Below are positions 33,192 to 41,678 of a stretch of DNA of 64,000 nucleotides, one piece after another. This stretch comes from Deltaproteobacteria bacterium (GTDB lineage Bacteria; Myxococcota; Myxococcia; Myxococcales; SZAS-1). Within the stretch, counting starts at the first letter, position 1. The number at the start of each line of letters is the position of its first letter. The stretch is from assembly GCA_018266075.1 (NCBI GenBank), contig JAFEBB010000022.1, positions 1-64,000 of the forward strand, in the 5' to 3' direction. The translations under genes were made by a program, and so were the position numbers. The notes beneath the pieces were generated by a model. The model worked only from the letters and a program-made list of their open reading frames with translations, did not search any database and was not told where the DNA came from.

Positions 33192-34781
33192 ATGTCCGCG
33201 CTGCCTTCGGGCTGCCCCGACGAGAACGTGCTGCTCCGCGTCGCGCTTGGCACCAGCGCCGACGCGGAGCTCGCGCTCGTGGAGGCGCACCTCGACACCT
33301 GCGATCGCTGCCGGCGCACGCTCGTCGCCGCGGCCAGTGAAGTCGCCTCGCCTCCGCCCCGCGCTGCCGCCAGCCTGCAGCACGGCGAGCAGGTGGGCCG
33401 CTACGTCGTCGAAGAGATCCTCGGCGTGGGCGGCATGGGCGTGGTGTACGCCGCGCGCGATCCCAGCCTCGACCGCCGCGTGGCCATCAAGGTCATGCGC
33501 AACCCGGAGCACGAGCCGAGCGGCGCGCGGCTCCGACGCGAAGCGCAGGCCATGGCCAAGCTCGCGCACGCCAACGTGGTGCCGGTGTTCGAGCTGGGCG
33601 AGTGGAACGGGAAGCTCTTCCTGGCCATGGAGCTGGTGGAGGGCCAGACGCTGGAGATCTGGCGGCGAGGAAAGCCATCGCCGGAGCTCCTGGTGCAGGC
33701 CTTCATCGACGCCGGTCGCGGATTGGCGGCGGCGCACGCGGCGGGCGTGGTGCACCGCGACTTCAAGCCGGCCAACGTGCTCCTGGGCAAGGACGGCCGC
33801 GCGCGCGTGACCGACTTTGGGCTCGCCCGTCCCGACGGCGCACCGCTCGAGCCCCGCGCGTTCAGCGAGCCGATGCCGGTAGAGCTCACGCGCACGGGCG
33901 CGATGCTCGGCACCCTCGCGTACATGGCGCCGGAGCAGCTCGAGGGAAAGCCCGCCGACGCGCGAAGTGATCAGTTCGCGTGGTGCATCGGCCTTGCGGA
34001 GGCGCTCACCGGGAAGCGGCCGTTCGACGGGACGGACGCGGCGTCGCTGCACGCTTCGATCGCGCGAGGCCCGCGGCTCGACGGTGTGCCGACCGCGATT
34101 CGTCGCGTGCTCGCGCGCGGGCTTTCGATCGACCCGGCTTCGCGATTTCCCTCGATGGATGCGCTGCTCGATGCGCTCGAGGCCACACAGCGTCGGCGGA
34201 TCGCGCGTTGGGTTGCGGGTGGTGCAATCGCGCTGCTCGGCGTGGTGATGGCAGCGGTCCTCGTGTCCGCGCAGAAGCCTGTCGCCTCGCTCGACGCGCC
34301 GGCAGTCGTCGACGCGAGCGCGATGCGCGCCGAGCCGATGCCCGCCGACGGGACCATTCGCGTGACGGCAGGCGTCGTGAAGCGGCTGTGGATCCCCGGG
34401 CTGGCGCGCGTGGCCGTCGGCGACTCGGAGATCTCCGATGTGAGCGTCGCCGGTGAGAACGTGCTCGAGATCGTGGGCAAGCGCGCGGGACACACTTCTG
34501 TGGTGGCCACCAGCGGCACCGAGACGAAGCGCTGGGAGCTCGAGGTCGCCCCGGCGGGGCCCACGCGCTCGACGTTGAAGTTGCGCGTCGGGAATCAGGA
34601 GGTGATCGACACCGTCGGGACCGAGAAGCTGGCCATCGGCGATCCCGACATCGCGGACATCAAGCCCATCGGCGAGCGGCAGGTGCTCGTCGTGGGCATG
34701 AAGGCAGGAAGTACGGAGCTGACGATTTGGGAAGTTGGCGGCGGGCGGAGGCAGGTGGCGATCGACGTGGCGGGGCCGTAG
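33192..34781 (+). CDS. Membrane Ser/Thr kinase with anti-sigma-like zinc finger and two extracytoplasmic pilN domains
   Basis: 529 residues. Residues 1-50 hold H33-x3-C37-x2-C40, the zinc motif of anti-sigma factors. A complete PknB-type kinase follows: GVGGMGVVYAA, AIKVM, H188-R189-D190 in HRDFKPANV, DFGLARP, and MAPEQLEG in the activation region. One membrane helix (about 340-360, GGAIALLGVVMAAVLVSA) is followed outside by two pilN domains (about 387-450 and 457-529: LARVAVGDSEISDVSV, KLAIGDPDIADIKPIGE). They are close to those of the secreted protein just upstream. A sensor kinase that recognises the same kind of ligand and acts on the neighbouring sigma factor is inferred. Confidence 0.88.
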   Translation: MSALPSGCPDENVLLRVALGTSADAELALVEAHLDTCDRCRRTLVAAASEVASPPPRAAASLQHGEQVGRYVVEEILGVGGMGVVYAARDPSLDRRVAIKVMRNPEHEPSGARLRREAQAMAKLAHANVVPVFELGEWNGKLFLAMELVEGQTLEIWRRGKPSPELLVQAFIDAGRGLAAAHAAGVVHRDFKPANVLLGKDGRARVTDFGLARPDGAPLEPRAFSEPMPVELTRTGAMLGTLAYMAPEQLEGKPADARSDQFAWCIGLAEALTGKRPFDGTDAASLHASIARGPRLDGVPTAIRRVLARGLSIDPASRFPSMDALLDALEATQRRRIARWVAGGAIALLGVVMAAVLVSAQKPVASLDAPAVVDASAMRAEPMPADGTIRVTAGVVKRLWIPGLARVAVGDSEISDVSVAGENVLEIVGKRAGHTSVVATSGTETKRWELEVAPAGPTRSTLKLRVGNQEVIDTVGTEKLAIGDPDIADIKPIGERQVLVVGMKAGSTELTIWEVGGGRRQVAIDVAGP

Positions 34782-34804
34782 AAGAGCGCCAACATCGATC
34801 GCCC

Positions 34805-37129
34805 CTACGGCGCGCAGGGCACCAAGAGCTGCACCGCGCCCACCGTCGGCCCGCTGCGGCGCGGATTGCCGAAGATGTCGACGTCGAAGGGCGACGGGCC
34901 GTAGTCGTCGATCGCGCTTTGGATGAGAGAGCACGCCGGCAAGTAGGGCGCGGTGCTCGGCGCCGGGTTCAGGTTCCACGAGGTGTCGGAGAGCAGATCC
35001 GCGAGCCCGCGGCTGGTGGAGTCCCAGCTCAGGAGCAGGTCGCGCATGCACGCGTCGGGCGTGCCGGTGGCGCACGCGGCGCGGACCACGCAATGGCTCG
35101 CGTCCGCCGAGCAGTCATTGAGGTAGGCGAAGTTCCCCGAGGCGCTGAAGGTGGGCATCTGCGCCTCGAGCGACGCCAGGGTGGTGAACGTGGACGGCGT
35201 GTTGGGACACGACGCGGCGACATCGGGTCCGTAGATGCCGTCGTAGCTCTCGTTGATGAAGAGGTTGCCCTTGAACCCGCTGATCAGCGTGGGCTGCGGA
35301 CACTGGTCGAGGTACACGCCGCCCGACTGGCTCCCGCTCCCCACCAGGATGTTGTTGTTCACGGTGATGGTGTGCCCCGAGTGCGAGTCGTTCTCCAGCC
35401 AGAGCGCGTAGCCCGGGCTGGAGCCGCTCCCTCCGGCGTAGATCATGTTGTGCGCCACGATGGTGGGCTGGAACTGGACCGAGCCGAAGCGCAAGCCGAT
35501 GGAGGTCGCGCTCGACTGCGGGTTGCCCGCGTGGATGAAGTTGTTGACCACGTTGGTCTGCGCGTGCGCGCCGAGGAGCTTGATGCCCGTGGTGGAGCCG
35601 GAGCTGTCGCCGCCGTAGATCTTGTTGCCCACGATGTTCGTGGTGATGGTGGCGCCGTTTCCGCCGCCATTGTCGAAGATGGCGAAGCTCCCGGACCCGC
35701 CGCTGGCCGGAGTCCCGCCGTGGATCACGTTCCCCAGAACGTCGACGCCCTGGGTGCACGACCAGAGCAGGTAGAGGCCCACGCTCGCCGCGTCGACGCT
35801 GCTGTTGGCGGTCCCCGTGCCCCCGAAGATGGAGTTGCGCTCGAGGGCCAGGCCGGCCGTCTGGGTGAGCGCGAGGGGATTGTCGAGGAAAACGCCGGCC
35901 GAGCCCGCCACGCCGCTCTGGACCAGGGCCTTTCCCGCGCCGCCCTCGATGCGGTTGTCGTGGATGTGCGGGCCGGTGGAGGACTGCACGTCGATGGCCA
36001 CGCTGCCGAGGTACTGCGCGTTGCCCTGCACCTGGCCTTTGCCGCCGCGGATGACGTCGTGGTGGATCTCGGGCGAGCCCGCCGTCACCATCACGCCCGC
36101 CGAGCCCACGCCCGAGACCGAGCTCCCGCCGCCGCCGCCCTCGATGACGCAGTTGGAGAGGGTGGGGCTCGCGCCCCCGGCGACCTCCACGGTGTGGAAC
36201 TCCGCCGCGCCGCTCGCAGGCGGGCCGGTGATGGTCAGGCCGTCGATGACCACGTCGTTGCCGATGGGGGTCGAGCTCGCGTCGATCTTCAGGGTGTACG
36301 CGCTCGAGGTCGACGAGCAGGTGAGGGTGGTCTGGTTCGCCGGGGCACCCGCCGCGAAGTAGGGCGTGCCTCCATCAGCGAGCGCGGGATCGAAGCAGAG
36401 CTGAGGACGGCCGTTGAAGGCGCAGTCGTAGCCGCCCTTGATCGACACGGGCTGGTTCAACACCACGGACTCATCGAGCTGGCCGGCGCAGATGTGGATC
36501 TCCGAGCCGGTCGGCGCGCCCACGGTCGCGGTTATCGCCGCGCCGAGGGTCTTCTTCGGCAAGGCTTTCGAGCCGGGGTTGCCGTCGTCTCCGTTGGTGG
36601 GATCCACGTAGAAGATCGTGCCCGCGGGGGTCGCGTCCGCGAGGCAGGGATCCGCCTGCGGGCCGACGGGCCGGGTCTGTGCCGGCGGCCCCGCGTCCGG
36701 GAGCCCCGTGCTCCCCGACGAGCCCGAGCTGCCGCCCGAGCTCGACGAGGCGGAGGAGCCTGGACCGCTCCCGGTGCTGGAGCCGGTCGCTGTCGTGGTC
36801 GTGGTGGAGCTGGAGCTGTTGCTCCCCGTCGATGTGGTCGACGCCGAGCCCGTGTCGCTGGCGGTGGTCGCGCCGGTGGAGGAGGCGGTGGTCGTGCCGC
36901 CCGAGGACGCGCCGCTCGCGGTGGTCGCGCCGGTGGAGGCGCCGGTGCTGGCGCTGGCGGTGTCCGCGACGCAGATGCCGAGCGACGCGTCGCAGTGACC
37001 GACCTTGCAAGGAAGATCGGGGCCGCAGGTCTTGGAGCTGTCCGCGAAGAAGAGACAGGCCGAGCTCGGGAGCGCCAGGCACATCACGGCGAGGCGCATG
37101 GCCAGCCCGCGTCGAAGGGCGGCGCTCAT
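34805..37129 (-). CDS. Linker lipoprotein with right-handed beta-helix (DUF1565-like), module 2
   Basis: 774 residues. The ATG at 37129 overlaps the upstream stop (ATGA). The lipobox CLALPSSAC gives Cys25, followed by CGPDLPCKVGHCDASLGICV and a Ser/Thr/Ala/Gly linker (about 57-165). The motif IFYVDPTNGDDGNPGS begins a parallel beta-helix domain of about 480 residues with repeated turns (NNFIHAGNPQSSATSIGLRF, GNKIYGGDSSGSTTG, NNNILVGSGSQSGG). A Cys-containing C-terminal piece ends in PTVGAVQLLVPCAP. Such domains often bind or cut polysaccharide, but no active site is visible. Confidence 0.85.
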   Translation of the reverse strand: MSAALRRGLAMRLAVMCLALPSSACLFFADSSKTCGPDLPCKVGHCDASLGICVADTASASTGASTGATTASGASSGGTTTASSTGATTASDTGSASTTSTGSNSSSSTTTTTATGSSTGSGPGSSASSSSGGSSGSSGSTGLPDAGPPAQTRPVGPQADPCLADATPAGTIFYVDPTNGDDGNPGSKALPKKTLGAAITATVGAPTGSEIHICAGQLDESVVLNQPVSIKGGYDCAFNGRPQLCFDPALADGGTPYFAAGAPANQTTLTCSSTSSAYTLKIDASSTPIGNDVVIDGLTITGPPASGAAEFHTVEVAGGASPTLSNCVIEGGGGGSSVSGVGSAGVMVTAGSPEIHHDVIRGGKGQVQGNAQYLGSVAIDVQSSTGPHIHDNRIEGGAGKALVQSGVAGSAGVFLDNPLALTQTAGLALERNSIFGGTGTANSSVDAASVGLYLLWSCTQGVDVLGNVIHGGTPASGGSGSFAIFDNGGGNGATITTNIVGNKIYGGDSSGSTTGIKLLGAHAQTNVVNNFIHAGNPQSSATSIGLRFGSVQFQPTIVAHNMIYAGGSGSSPGYALWLENDSHSGHTITVNNNILVGSGSQSGGVYLDQCPQPTLISGFKGNLFINESYDGIYGPDVAASCPNTPSTFTTLASLEAQMPTFSASGNFAYLNDCSADASHCVVRAACATGTPDACMRDLLLSWDSTSRGLADLLSDTSWNLNPAPSTAPYLPACSLIQSAIDDYGPSPFDVDIFGNPRRSGPTVGAVQLLVPCAP

Positions 37130-38073
37130 GGCGAGCCCTCCGTCGCCGGCGCGCCGGCGATCCACCAGGCCCCGCCTGCGCCCGCGGCCACGATTCCCAC
37201 GCCGGTGAGCACGGTGGAGATCACCGCGCGGTTGTGCACGGCGGAGCGATCGTCGCTCACCACCTTGGATGACTGCGCGTTCTGGATGTCCGACTGGAGG
37301 GTGTTCTCCGAGGAATGCGCCATCACCCCCACCACGGCGCTGGCGACCAGCGCGGCGGTGCCCACGGCCAGGAGCACATAGGAGCCCGTCGGGTGGCCCT
37401 CGGGGGGCGCGCTCGCCTCGAGCCCACCCGCTGGGGTCGGAGGTACCTTCGGCGTCGCGGTGAGGTTGGGCTTGCTGTCGCCCGCGTGGGCGTCGGCGAC
37501 GTTGGGCTTGGCTCCGCCGGCGCGCGCGTCGGTCATCAGCTTCGGGACCATCTCTTCGAACGCGGCGAGCAGGCCCTGCACCGCGGTGCCCTTCACCAGC
37601 CGCCGCTGGGCGCCGACGGCGATGCCCTTCTGGTTCACCGCGCTCAGGCTCACCGCGAAGCTCGACTCGAGCACCGCGATGTTGCCCAGCACGATGTAGT
37701 CGGCGCCCATCGCGCCGCCGAGCTCGGCCAGACAGCTCGACTCCGCGCAGCCCAGGAGCTGCCGCTGCCGGTCCAGGCCCAGCACCGCGCCGATCTGCGA
37801 GGGGGTGATGATCTCGAAGCCCTGGTCGCGCACGGCCCCGGCGAGGAAGTCGTCGAGCGTCTTCAGCGTGGCGGGCTCGATTCCTCGCACCGCAGGCAGG
37901 TCGAGCACCATCACCCGCGGTTGCTTGGACTGCGCCGCGCGAGCGGGCGAAGCGCCGAGCACGAGGCTCAGCGCGAGGGCGCCTCGGATCACGAGGTGCA
38001 CGAGCCAATTTGGGAGAGGGGAGTGGGCGAGGCGCGGCGAGGAACGACGAGTGCAACGCGGAGTCAGCGTCAT
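37126..38073 (-). CDS. Secreted TolB/CsgG-like protein with C-terminal membrane segments (module 2)
   Basis: 315 residues from an ATG at 38073. The hydrophobic signal (GALALSLVLGASPARA) begins about 30 residues in, so a GTG start closer to it is possible. The alpha/beta domain matches that of 25140-25928: RVMVLDLPAV, IGAVLGLDRQRQLLGCAESS, CLAELGGAMGADYIVLGNIA. A variable linker holds a near-repeat (DARAGGAKPNVADAHAGDSK). Two C-terminal hydrophobic segments follow. It is translationally coupled (ATGA) to the beta-helix lipoprotein, as module 1 is to its FG-GAP lipoprotein. Confidence 0.75.
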   Translation of the reverse strand: MTLTPRCTRRSSPRLAHSPLPNWLVHLVIRGALALSLVLGASPARAAQSKQPRVMVLDLPAVRGIEPATLKTLDDFLAGAVRDQGFEIITPSQIGAVLGLDRQRQLLGCAESSCLAELGGAMGADYIVLGNIAVLESSFAVSLSAVNQKGIAVGAQRRLVKGTAVQGLLAAFEEMVPKLMTDARAGGAKPNVADAHAGDSKPNLTATPKVPPTPAGGLEASAPPEGHPTGSYVLLAVGTAALVASAVVGVMAHSSENTLQSDIQNAQSSKVVSDDRSAVHNRAVISTVLTGVGIVAAGAGGAWWIAGAPATEGSP

Positions 38074-38184
38074 GAGGCGGAATGATAGGCGAGGCTCGTG
38101 CTCTTCGTCTCTCCGCGCAGCCTCGACGGGATCAATCTTGTTCCCTGGAGCTGGCGCGAGCAGCTGGAGCAAGGCCGAGGGCTT

Positions 38185-38334
38185 CTAAAACTCTCGCCAC
38201 GCGTCGAACCACTTCGTCGCTTCCTTCTGCGGAACCTGCGCGGTCACCCGCTCGACGAGGCGCGCGTACGCCGCGTCGATCTCCTCGCGCATGATGGTGT
38301 CGATGTCGGCCTCGACCGCGTTGAACGTATCCAC
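38185..38334 (-). CDS. Small ORF or gene remnant
   Basis: 49 codons from a GTG at 38334 to a TAG at 38185 encode a protein-like, acidic helical sequence (TFNAVEADIDTIMREEIDAA, QVPQKEATKWFDAWREF). Residue balance is good compared with the Arg-rich alternative frames. There is no SD, and the family-B repeat begins 5 bp upstream. It may be the tail of a larger gene cut by the repeat, or a short independent gene. No family is recognised. Confidence 0.4.
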   Translation of the reverse strand: MDTFNAVEADIDTIMREEIDAAYARLVERVTAQVPQKEATKWFDAWREF

Positions 38335-38338
38335 GGCT

Positions 38339-38363
38339 GTGGGAGGCGCTTCCCAGCGCCGAC
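38339..38363 (+). repeat. Dispersed repeat family B, copy B1
   Basis: A 25-mer, GTGGGAGGCGCTTCCCAGCG followed by CCGAC, identical to B3 (40502-40526) and matching the reverse complement of B2 (40420-40444) with one change. Internally it holds the imperfect palindrome GGCGCTTCCCAGCGCC. Confidence 0.75.
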
Positions 38364-38488
38364 AAGTTGGTCTCCGGACGTGGTGGATGCGGGAGCGGCT
38401 ACCAAGCTGCGACCGACACCTTGTCTCCCTCCATCCCGCGTAGTCTGATCAGCCCAGCAAGGCCGGCCGTTCGCAGTCGAGGAGCTCC

Positions 38489-39763
38489 ATGCGTCGCGCC
38501 GCGGTGCTGCTCTTCGTTCTCGCCGCCTGCGATCACAAATTGCCTCCGCAGTTCCCCGTCTGCGCGGACGCGCCGGTCGTCACCGACGCAGGCACCGCGG
38601 TCACGGCCACCTACTACGGCGACATCAAGCCCATCCTCGACGGTCGCTGCATCGGCTGCCACACGGCGGGCGGGCTCGCGCCGTTCTCGCTCGATTCATT
38701 CGATCTCGCGTCGGCCAACGCCGCGCTGATGGCCGCCGACGTGCAGACGCGCCACATGCCGCCCTGGCTTGCTGACCACTGCTGCCAGGAGTACCGCGAC
38801 TCGCCGCAGCTCACGCCGGAGCAGATCGCGCTCTTCGGCGCGTGGCTCGACGCGGGCACGCCGCTCGGCGACCCAGCCGATGCGGGCGCGCCGATTCCCA
38901 CGCTGGGCATGTCGCGTGTGGACGTCGAGGTCGGCATGGGCGCGCCGTACACGCCGCATCAACAAAACGAGCTGCGCTGCTTCACGCTCGACTGGCCGGA
39001 ACAAACCACGAAGTTCGTCACCGGCATCAACTTGAAGGTGGGCAACCGCTCCATCGTGCACCACGTGATCCTCTACGTGGTCGACCAGGGCAGCGCCGAC
39101 TCGCTCAAGAAACAAGAGAACGCCGACGGCCAGCCCGGCTTCGACTGCACCGGCGGTCTCGTGGGCGCGAACGTCACCGGCGGGCTCGCAGGTTGGCAGC
39201 CCGGCTCGCAGGGCCTCGACTTCCCCGACCACACCGGCACGAAGGTCGAGCCACACTCGGCCATCGTGATGCAAATCCACTACAGCCTGGAGCACGGCGG
39301 CAGCGGCTCGGATCAAACGACGCTGCAGCTCGAGGCCTCCGACTCGGCCACCGAGCTCAAGGGCATCGCCGTGGGCGATCTGCTCTGGATGGCGAACGGC
39401 TCGATGCGCATTCCCAAGGGCGCCGTCGACTACCCGTACACCACGGAGATCCACCCGATCGATCTCTACTCGAGCGGCAATCCGATGCTGCTCTACAACG
39501 TGTCGCTTCACATGCATCAGTTCGCGACGCACGGGTTGCTCACGCTCGAGCACGCCGACGGCACGCGCGAGTGCCTGCTGCAAGTGTCGAACTGGGACAT
39601 GGGCTGGAACGGGACCTTCTGGTTCGCGCAGCCGCTGCGCGTGGTCTCCGGCGACAAGATCTTCCTGGAGTGCGACTTCACCAACACCACCGACCACGAC
39701 CTGGTCTGGTCCAACTCCGGCGAGATGTGCGCCGGCTTCGGCACGTACATCGATGCGCACTGA
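38489..39763 (+). CDS. Copper type II ascorbate-dependent monooxygenase-like lipoprotein with heme c site
   Basis: 424 residues. The lipobox LLFVLAAC gives Cys14. A c-type heme motif CIGCH (54-58) sits in a short cytochrome-like domain ending near RHMPPWLADHCCQE. The C-terminal 280 residues resemble the two-domain PHM/DBH copper fold: His pair in SIVHHVILYVVD, MQIHYS and HMHQFATHG. These proteins are common in Myxococcota; the natural substrate is unknown. The stop overlaps the start of the next gene by 11 bases. Confidence 0.85.
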   Translation: MRRAAVLLFVLAACDHKLPPQFPVCADAPVVTDAGTAVTATYYGDIKPILDGRCIGCHTAGGLAPFSLDSFDLASANAALMAADVQTRHMPPWLADHCCQEYRDSPQLTPEQIALFGAWLDAGTPLGDPADAGAPIPTLGMSRVDVEVGMGAPYTPHQQNELRCFTLDWPEQTTKFVTGINLKVGNRSIVHHVILYVVDQGSADSLKKQENADGQPGFDCTGGLVGANVTGGLAGWQPGSQGLDFPDHTGTKVEPHSAIVMQIHYSLEHGGSGSDQTTLQLEASDSATELKGIAVGDLLWMANGSMRIPKGAVDYPYTTEIHPIDLYSSGNPMLLYNVSLHMHQFATHGLLTLEHADGTRECLLQVSNWDMGWNGTFWFAQPLRVVSGDKIFLECDFTNTTDHDLVWSNSGEMCAGFGTYIDAH

Positions 39764-40409
39764 GCTCGTGGCCATCGTCGTCGCGGCTGCGGGCGCGCTC
39801 GGCTGCGCCTCCGCGACGAGCTTGTGCACCGCGCGCAACCTGGCCGAGGGCGAGACGCAGCTTGGCGTGGGCTTGAAGGCGCCGTGGCCCGTTGCGGAAG
39901 TGGGAATTCGCCGCGGGCTCACCGACAGAATCGAGCTCGGCGCGCAGGGCGGCGGGTTCGTGAGCCGCCCGCTGACGATGGTGAGCGCGCTCGCCGATGT
40001 GAAGGCCCAGCTGCACCGCGCCGCGACGCCGAATGTCGGCTGGGACCTCGCGCTGGATCCGTCGGTGGGCTACGAGAGCTTCGAGGCCACGGGCGCGCCG
40101 ATTCGCTCGGTGAACGGCGGCCTCGCGCTGCTCGTGGGACACGGCATCGGCAATGGGCACCAGGTGGTGCTCGGCCCGCGGATGATCGAGAGCCTGCTCT
40201 GGGACGCGAACTCCGAGCCGACCTGGGTGCCGTCCTGGGGCGCGTCGCTGGCGGTGGCCTTCGCGGTGAGCAATCGGGTGCAGCTCATTCCCGAGTGCAC
40301 GGTGATGTATTCGCCCGTGACCTACAACACGAAGCAGGGCATTCCGATGGCGCAGTGCGCGCTGGGAGTGCTGGTGGGGAATGGGCCAGGTGATGCGGCG
40401 CAGCGGTGA
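39753..40409 (+). CDS. Putative outer-membrane lipoprotein, beta-barrel-like
   Basis: 218 residues with ATG at 39753. The lipobox AAAGALGC gives Cys18. The remainder alternates short amphipathic strands with Gly and aromatic residues (EVGIRRGLTDRIELGAQGGG, SLAVAFAVSNRVQLIPECTV). A YSPVTYNTKQG loop lies near the end, resembling small outer-membrane barrel proteins. Overlap with the copper/heme lipoprotein gene suggests a shared job. The exact function is not recognisable. Confidence 0.72.
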   Translation: MRTELVAIVVAAAGALGCASATSLCTARNLAEGETQLGVGLKAPWPVAEVGIRRGLTDRIELGAQGGGFVSRPLTMVSALADVKAQLHRAATPNVGWDLALDPSVGYESFEATGAPIRSVNGGLALLVGHGIGNGHQVVLGPRMIESLLWDANSEPTWVPSWGASLAVAFAVSNRVQLIPECTVMYSPVTYNTKQGIPMAQCALGVLVGNGPGDAAQR

Positions 40410-40419
40410 CACGGGATCG

Positions 40420-40526
40420 TCGGCGCTGGAAAGCGCCTCCCACGAACTCAGTATTCAAGTTTGGTGGGCAAGCTTGGAAGGATCGATGTGGAAGTGAGCC
40501 TGTGGGAGGCGCTTCCCAGCGCCGAC
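40420..40526. repeat. Repeat family B, inverted pair (B2 and B3) between convergent genes
   Basis: B2 (40420-40444, minus orientation) and B3 (40502-40526, plus orientation) are 25-mers facing away from each other with 57 bp between. Transcribed, they could form a long stem of about 24 bp. The pair lies between the ends at 40409 and 40528, so it could act as a two-way terminator. Copy B1 alone near 38339 shows that the unit is dispersed rather than only a terminator. Confidence 0.7.
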
Positions 40527-40527
40527 C

Positions 40528-41595
40528 TCATCCAGGCAGGCCGATGAAGTAGCGCATGAAATAGAAGAAACCCACCCACGCGATCACCGGTCCCAGCGCG
40601 GCGACCCACATCGGAACCGGGTTCGTCTCAACGCGCGACTTCTCGTCGACGTCGGCCTGCGAGAGCACCCACTGGAAGAAGAACACGAGGATGGCGATCA
40701 CCAGCGCGAACGCCGAGAAGGCGGTGGTGTCCGAGATGTCGTTCATCCCGAACTCGTCGTGGGTCGCGCCGCTGAGCGCCAGCGCGTAGAGCCCGAAGAG
40801 CACCGTGAGCTTGTAGGTGTAGCGCCACAGCTCGCGCCTGAGCTCGCGCTTCGGCGCGTTGTGATCTTCGTTGTAGGCCTGGAGGGCGCGCTCGATGGTG
40901 TCGTGCGCGCGCGCGGCGTCGGTCTCGGCGACCTGGAGCAACGCCGTGCGCACGCGGACTGCGCTGTCGGCGCCGCAGTAGCTGCAGCGCGCGAGCGCCG
41001 CGTCCTCGACCACTGCGAGCGGCGCTCCACAACGTCGACACATGGCCGGTCCGCCCGGCGTGAGCGGCGGCCGCGCGCGGAACAGATTCACCAGGAGCGC
41101 CCGCGCGCGCGTGCGCCGGCTCGCATAGACGCCGAGCGCTCGCGGCACGAACACGAAGATCCACATCACCACGCCGGTGAAGATCATCTCGGTGACGTCG
41201 TTGTCGTCGGTCGGCGGGAGATGAAAGCGCTTCACGGCGGCCTGCAGGATCAACGTCGCGCACATCATGGCGCTGAGGAGCACCGGCACCATGAACGCGA
41301 GCAGGTAGCCCACCAGCGACCAGTCGAACATCCGCGCCAAGACCTGCGTGGCGTACCAGGGCGGCGCGTCGAGCTTCGCGAAGAGGGCCTCGGCCTGGGC
41401 GTGATCGGCGGCGTCGCGGGTGTGCAGATCGCGCAGCCGGCGGTAGTCGTCGGGCAGCGGCGTCGTCGCGTGGCAGAAGGGACAGGCGACCGTGTCGCCC
41501 GTGCCCAGCGGAAGCGGAGCCGCGCAGTTGCTGCAGGTGAGCACGCGGACCGCCGGCGCTTCGGGCGCCGGCGCGGCCTGGGCCTTGTGGCTCAT
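40528..41595 (-). CDS. Membrane protein with two zinc-ribbon motifs
   Basis: 355 residues from an ATG at 41595. A rubredoxin-like zinc ribbon lies near the N-terminus (CSNCAAPLPL then CPFCHATTPLP) and a second in the middle (CRRCGAPL then CSYCGAD). Hydrophobic pairs lie at about 90-125 and 145-175, and three more segments in the C-terminal third. A helical segment with AHDTIERALQAYNEDHNAPK separates them. No catalytic motif is present. Zinc ribbons suggest a structural or interaction role on the cytoplasmic side. Confidence 0.7.
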   Translation of the reverse strand: MSHKAQAAPAPEAPAVRVLTCSNCAAPLPLGTGDTVACPFCHATTPLPDDYRRLRDLHTRDAADHAQAEALFAKLDAPPWYATQVLARMFDWSLVGYLLAFMVPVLLSAMMCATLILQAAVKRFHLPPTDDNDVTEMIFTGVVMWIFVFVPRALGVYASRRTRARALLVNLFRARPPLTPGGPAMCRRCGAPLAVVEDAALARCSYCGADSAVRVRTALLQVAETDAARAHDTIERALQAYNEDHNAPKRELRRELWRYTYKLTVLFGLYALALSGATHDEFGMNDISDTTAFSAFALVIAILVFFFQWVLSQADVDEKSRVETNPVPMWVAALGPVIAWVGFFYFMRYFIGLPG

Positions 41596-41678
41596 GCGGC
41601 GATCATCGCACGCGGCGCGCTTCTCACCGAGGGCGCGCTTCGACCTCGCCGCGGCTCGGGTGGCAAGATGGAGAGGCC

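Noticed and set aside
32280-35093. A 937-codon open frame on the minus strand opposite the sigma factor, pilN and kinase genes.
   Set aside because: Its sequence is His/Arg-rich and without any domain, while the opposite strand has three well-supported genes with catalytic motifs. It is a shadow caused by high GC.
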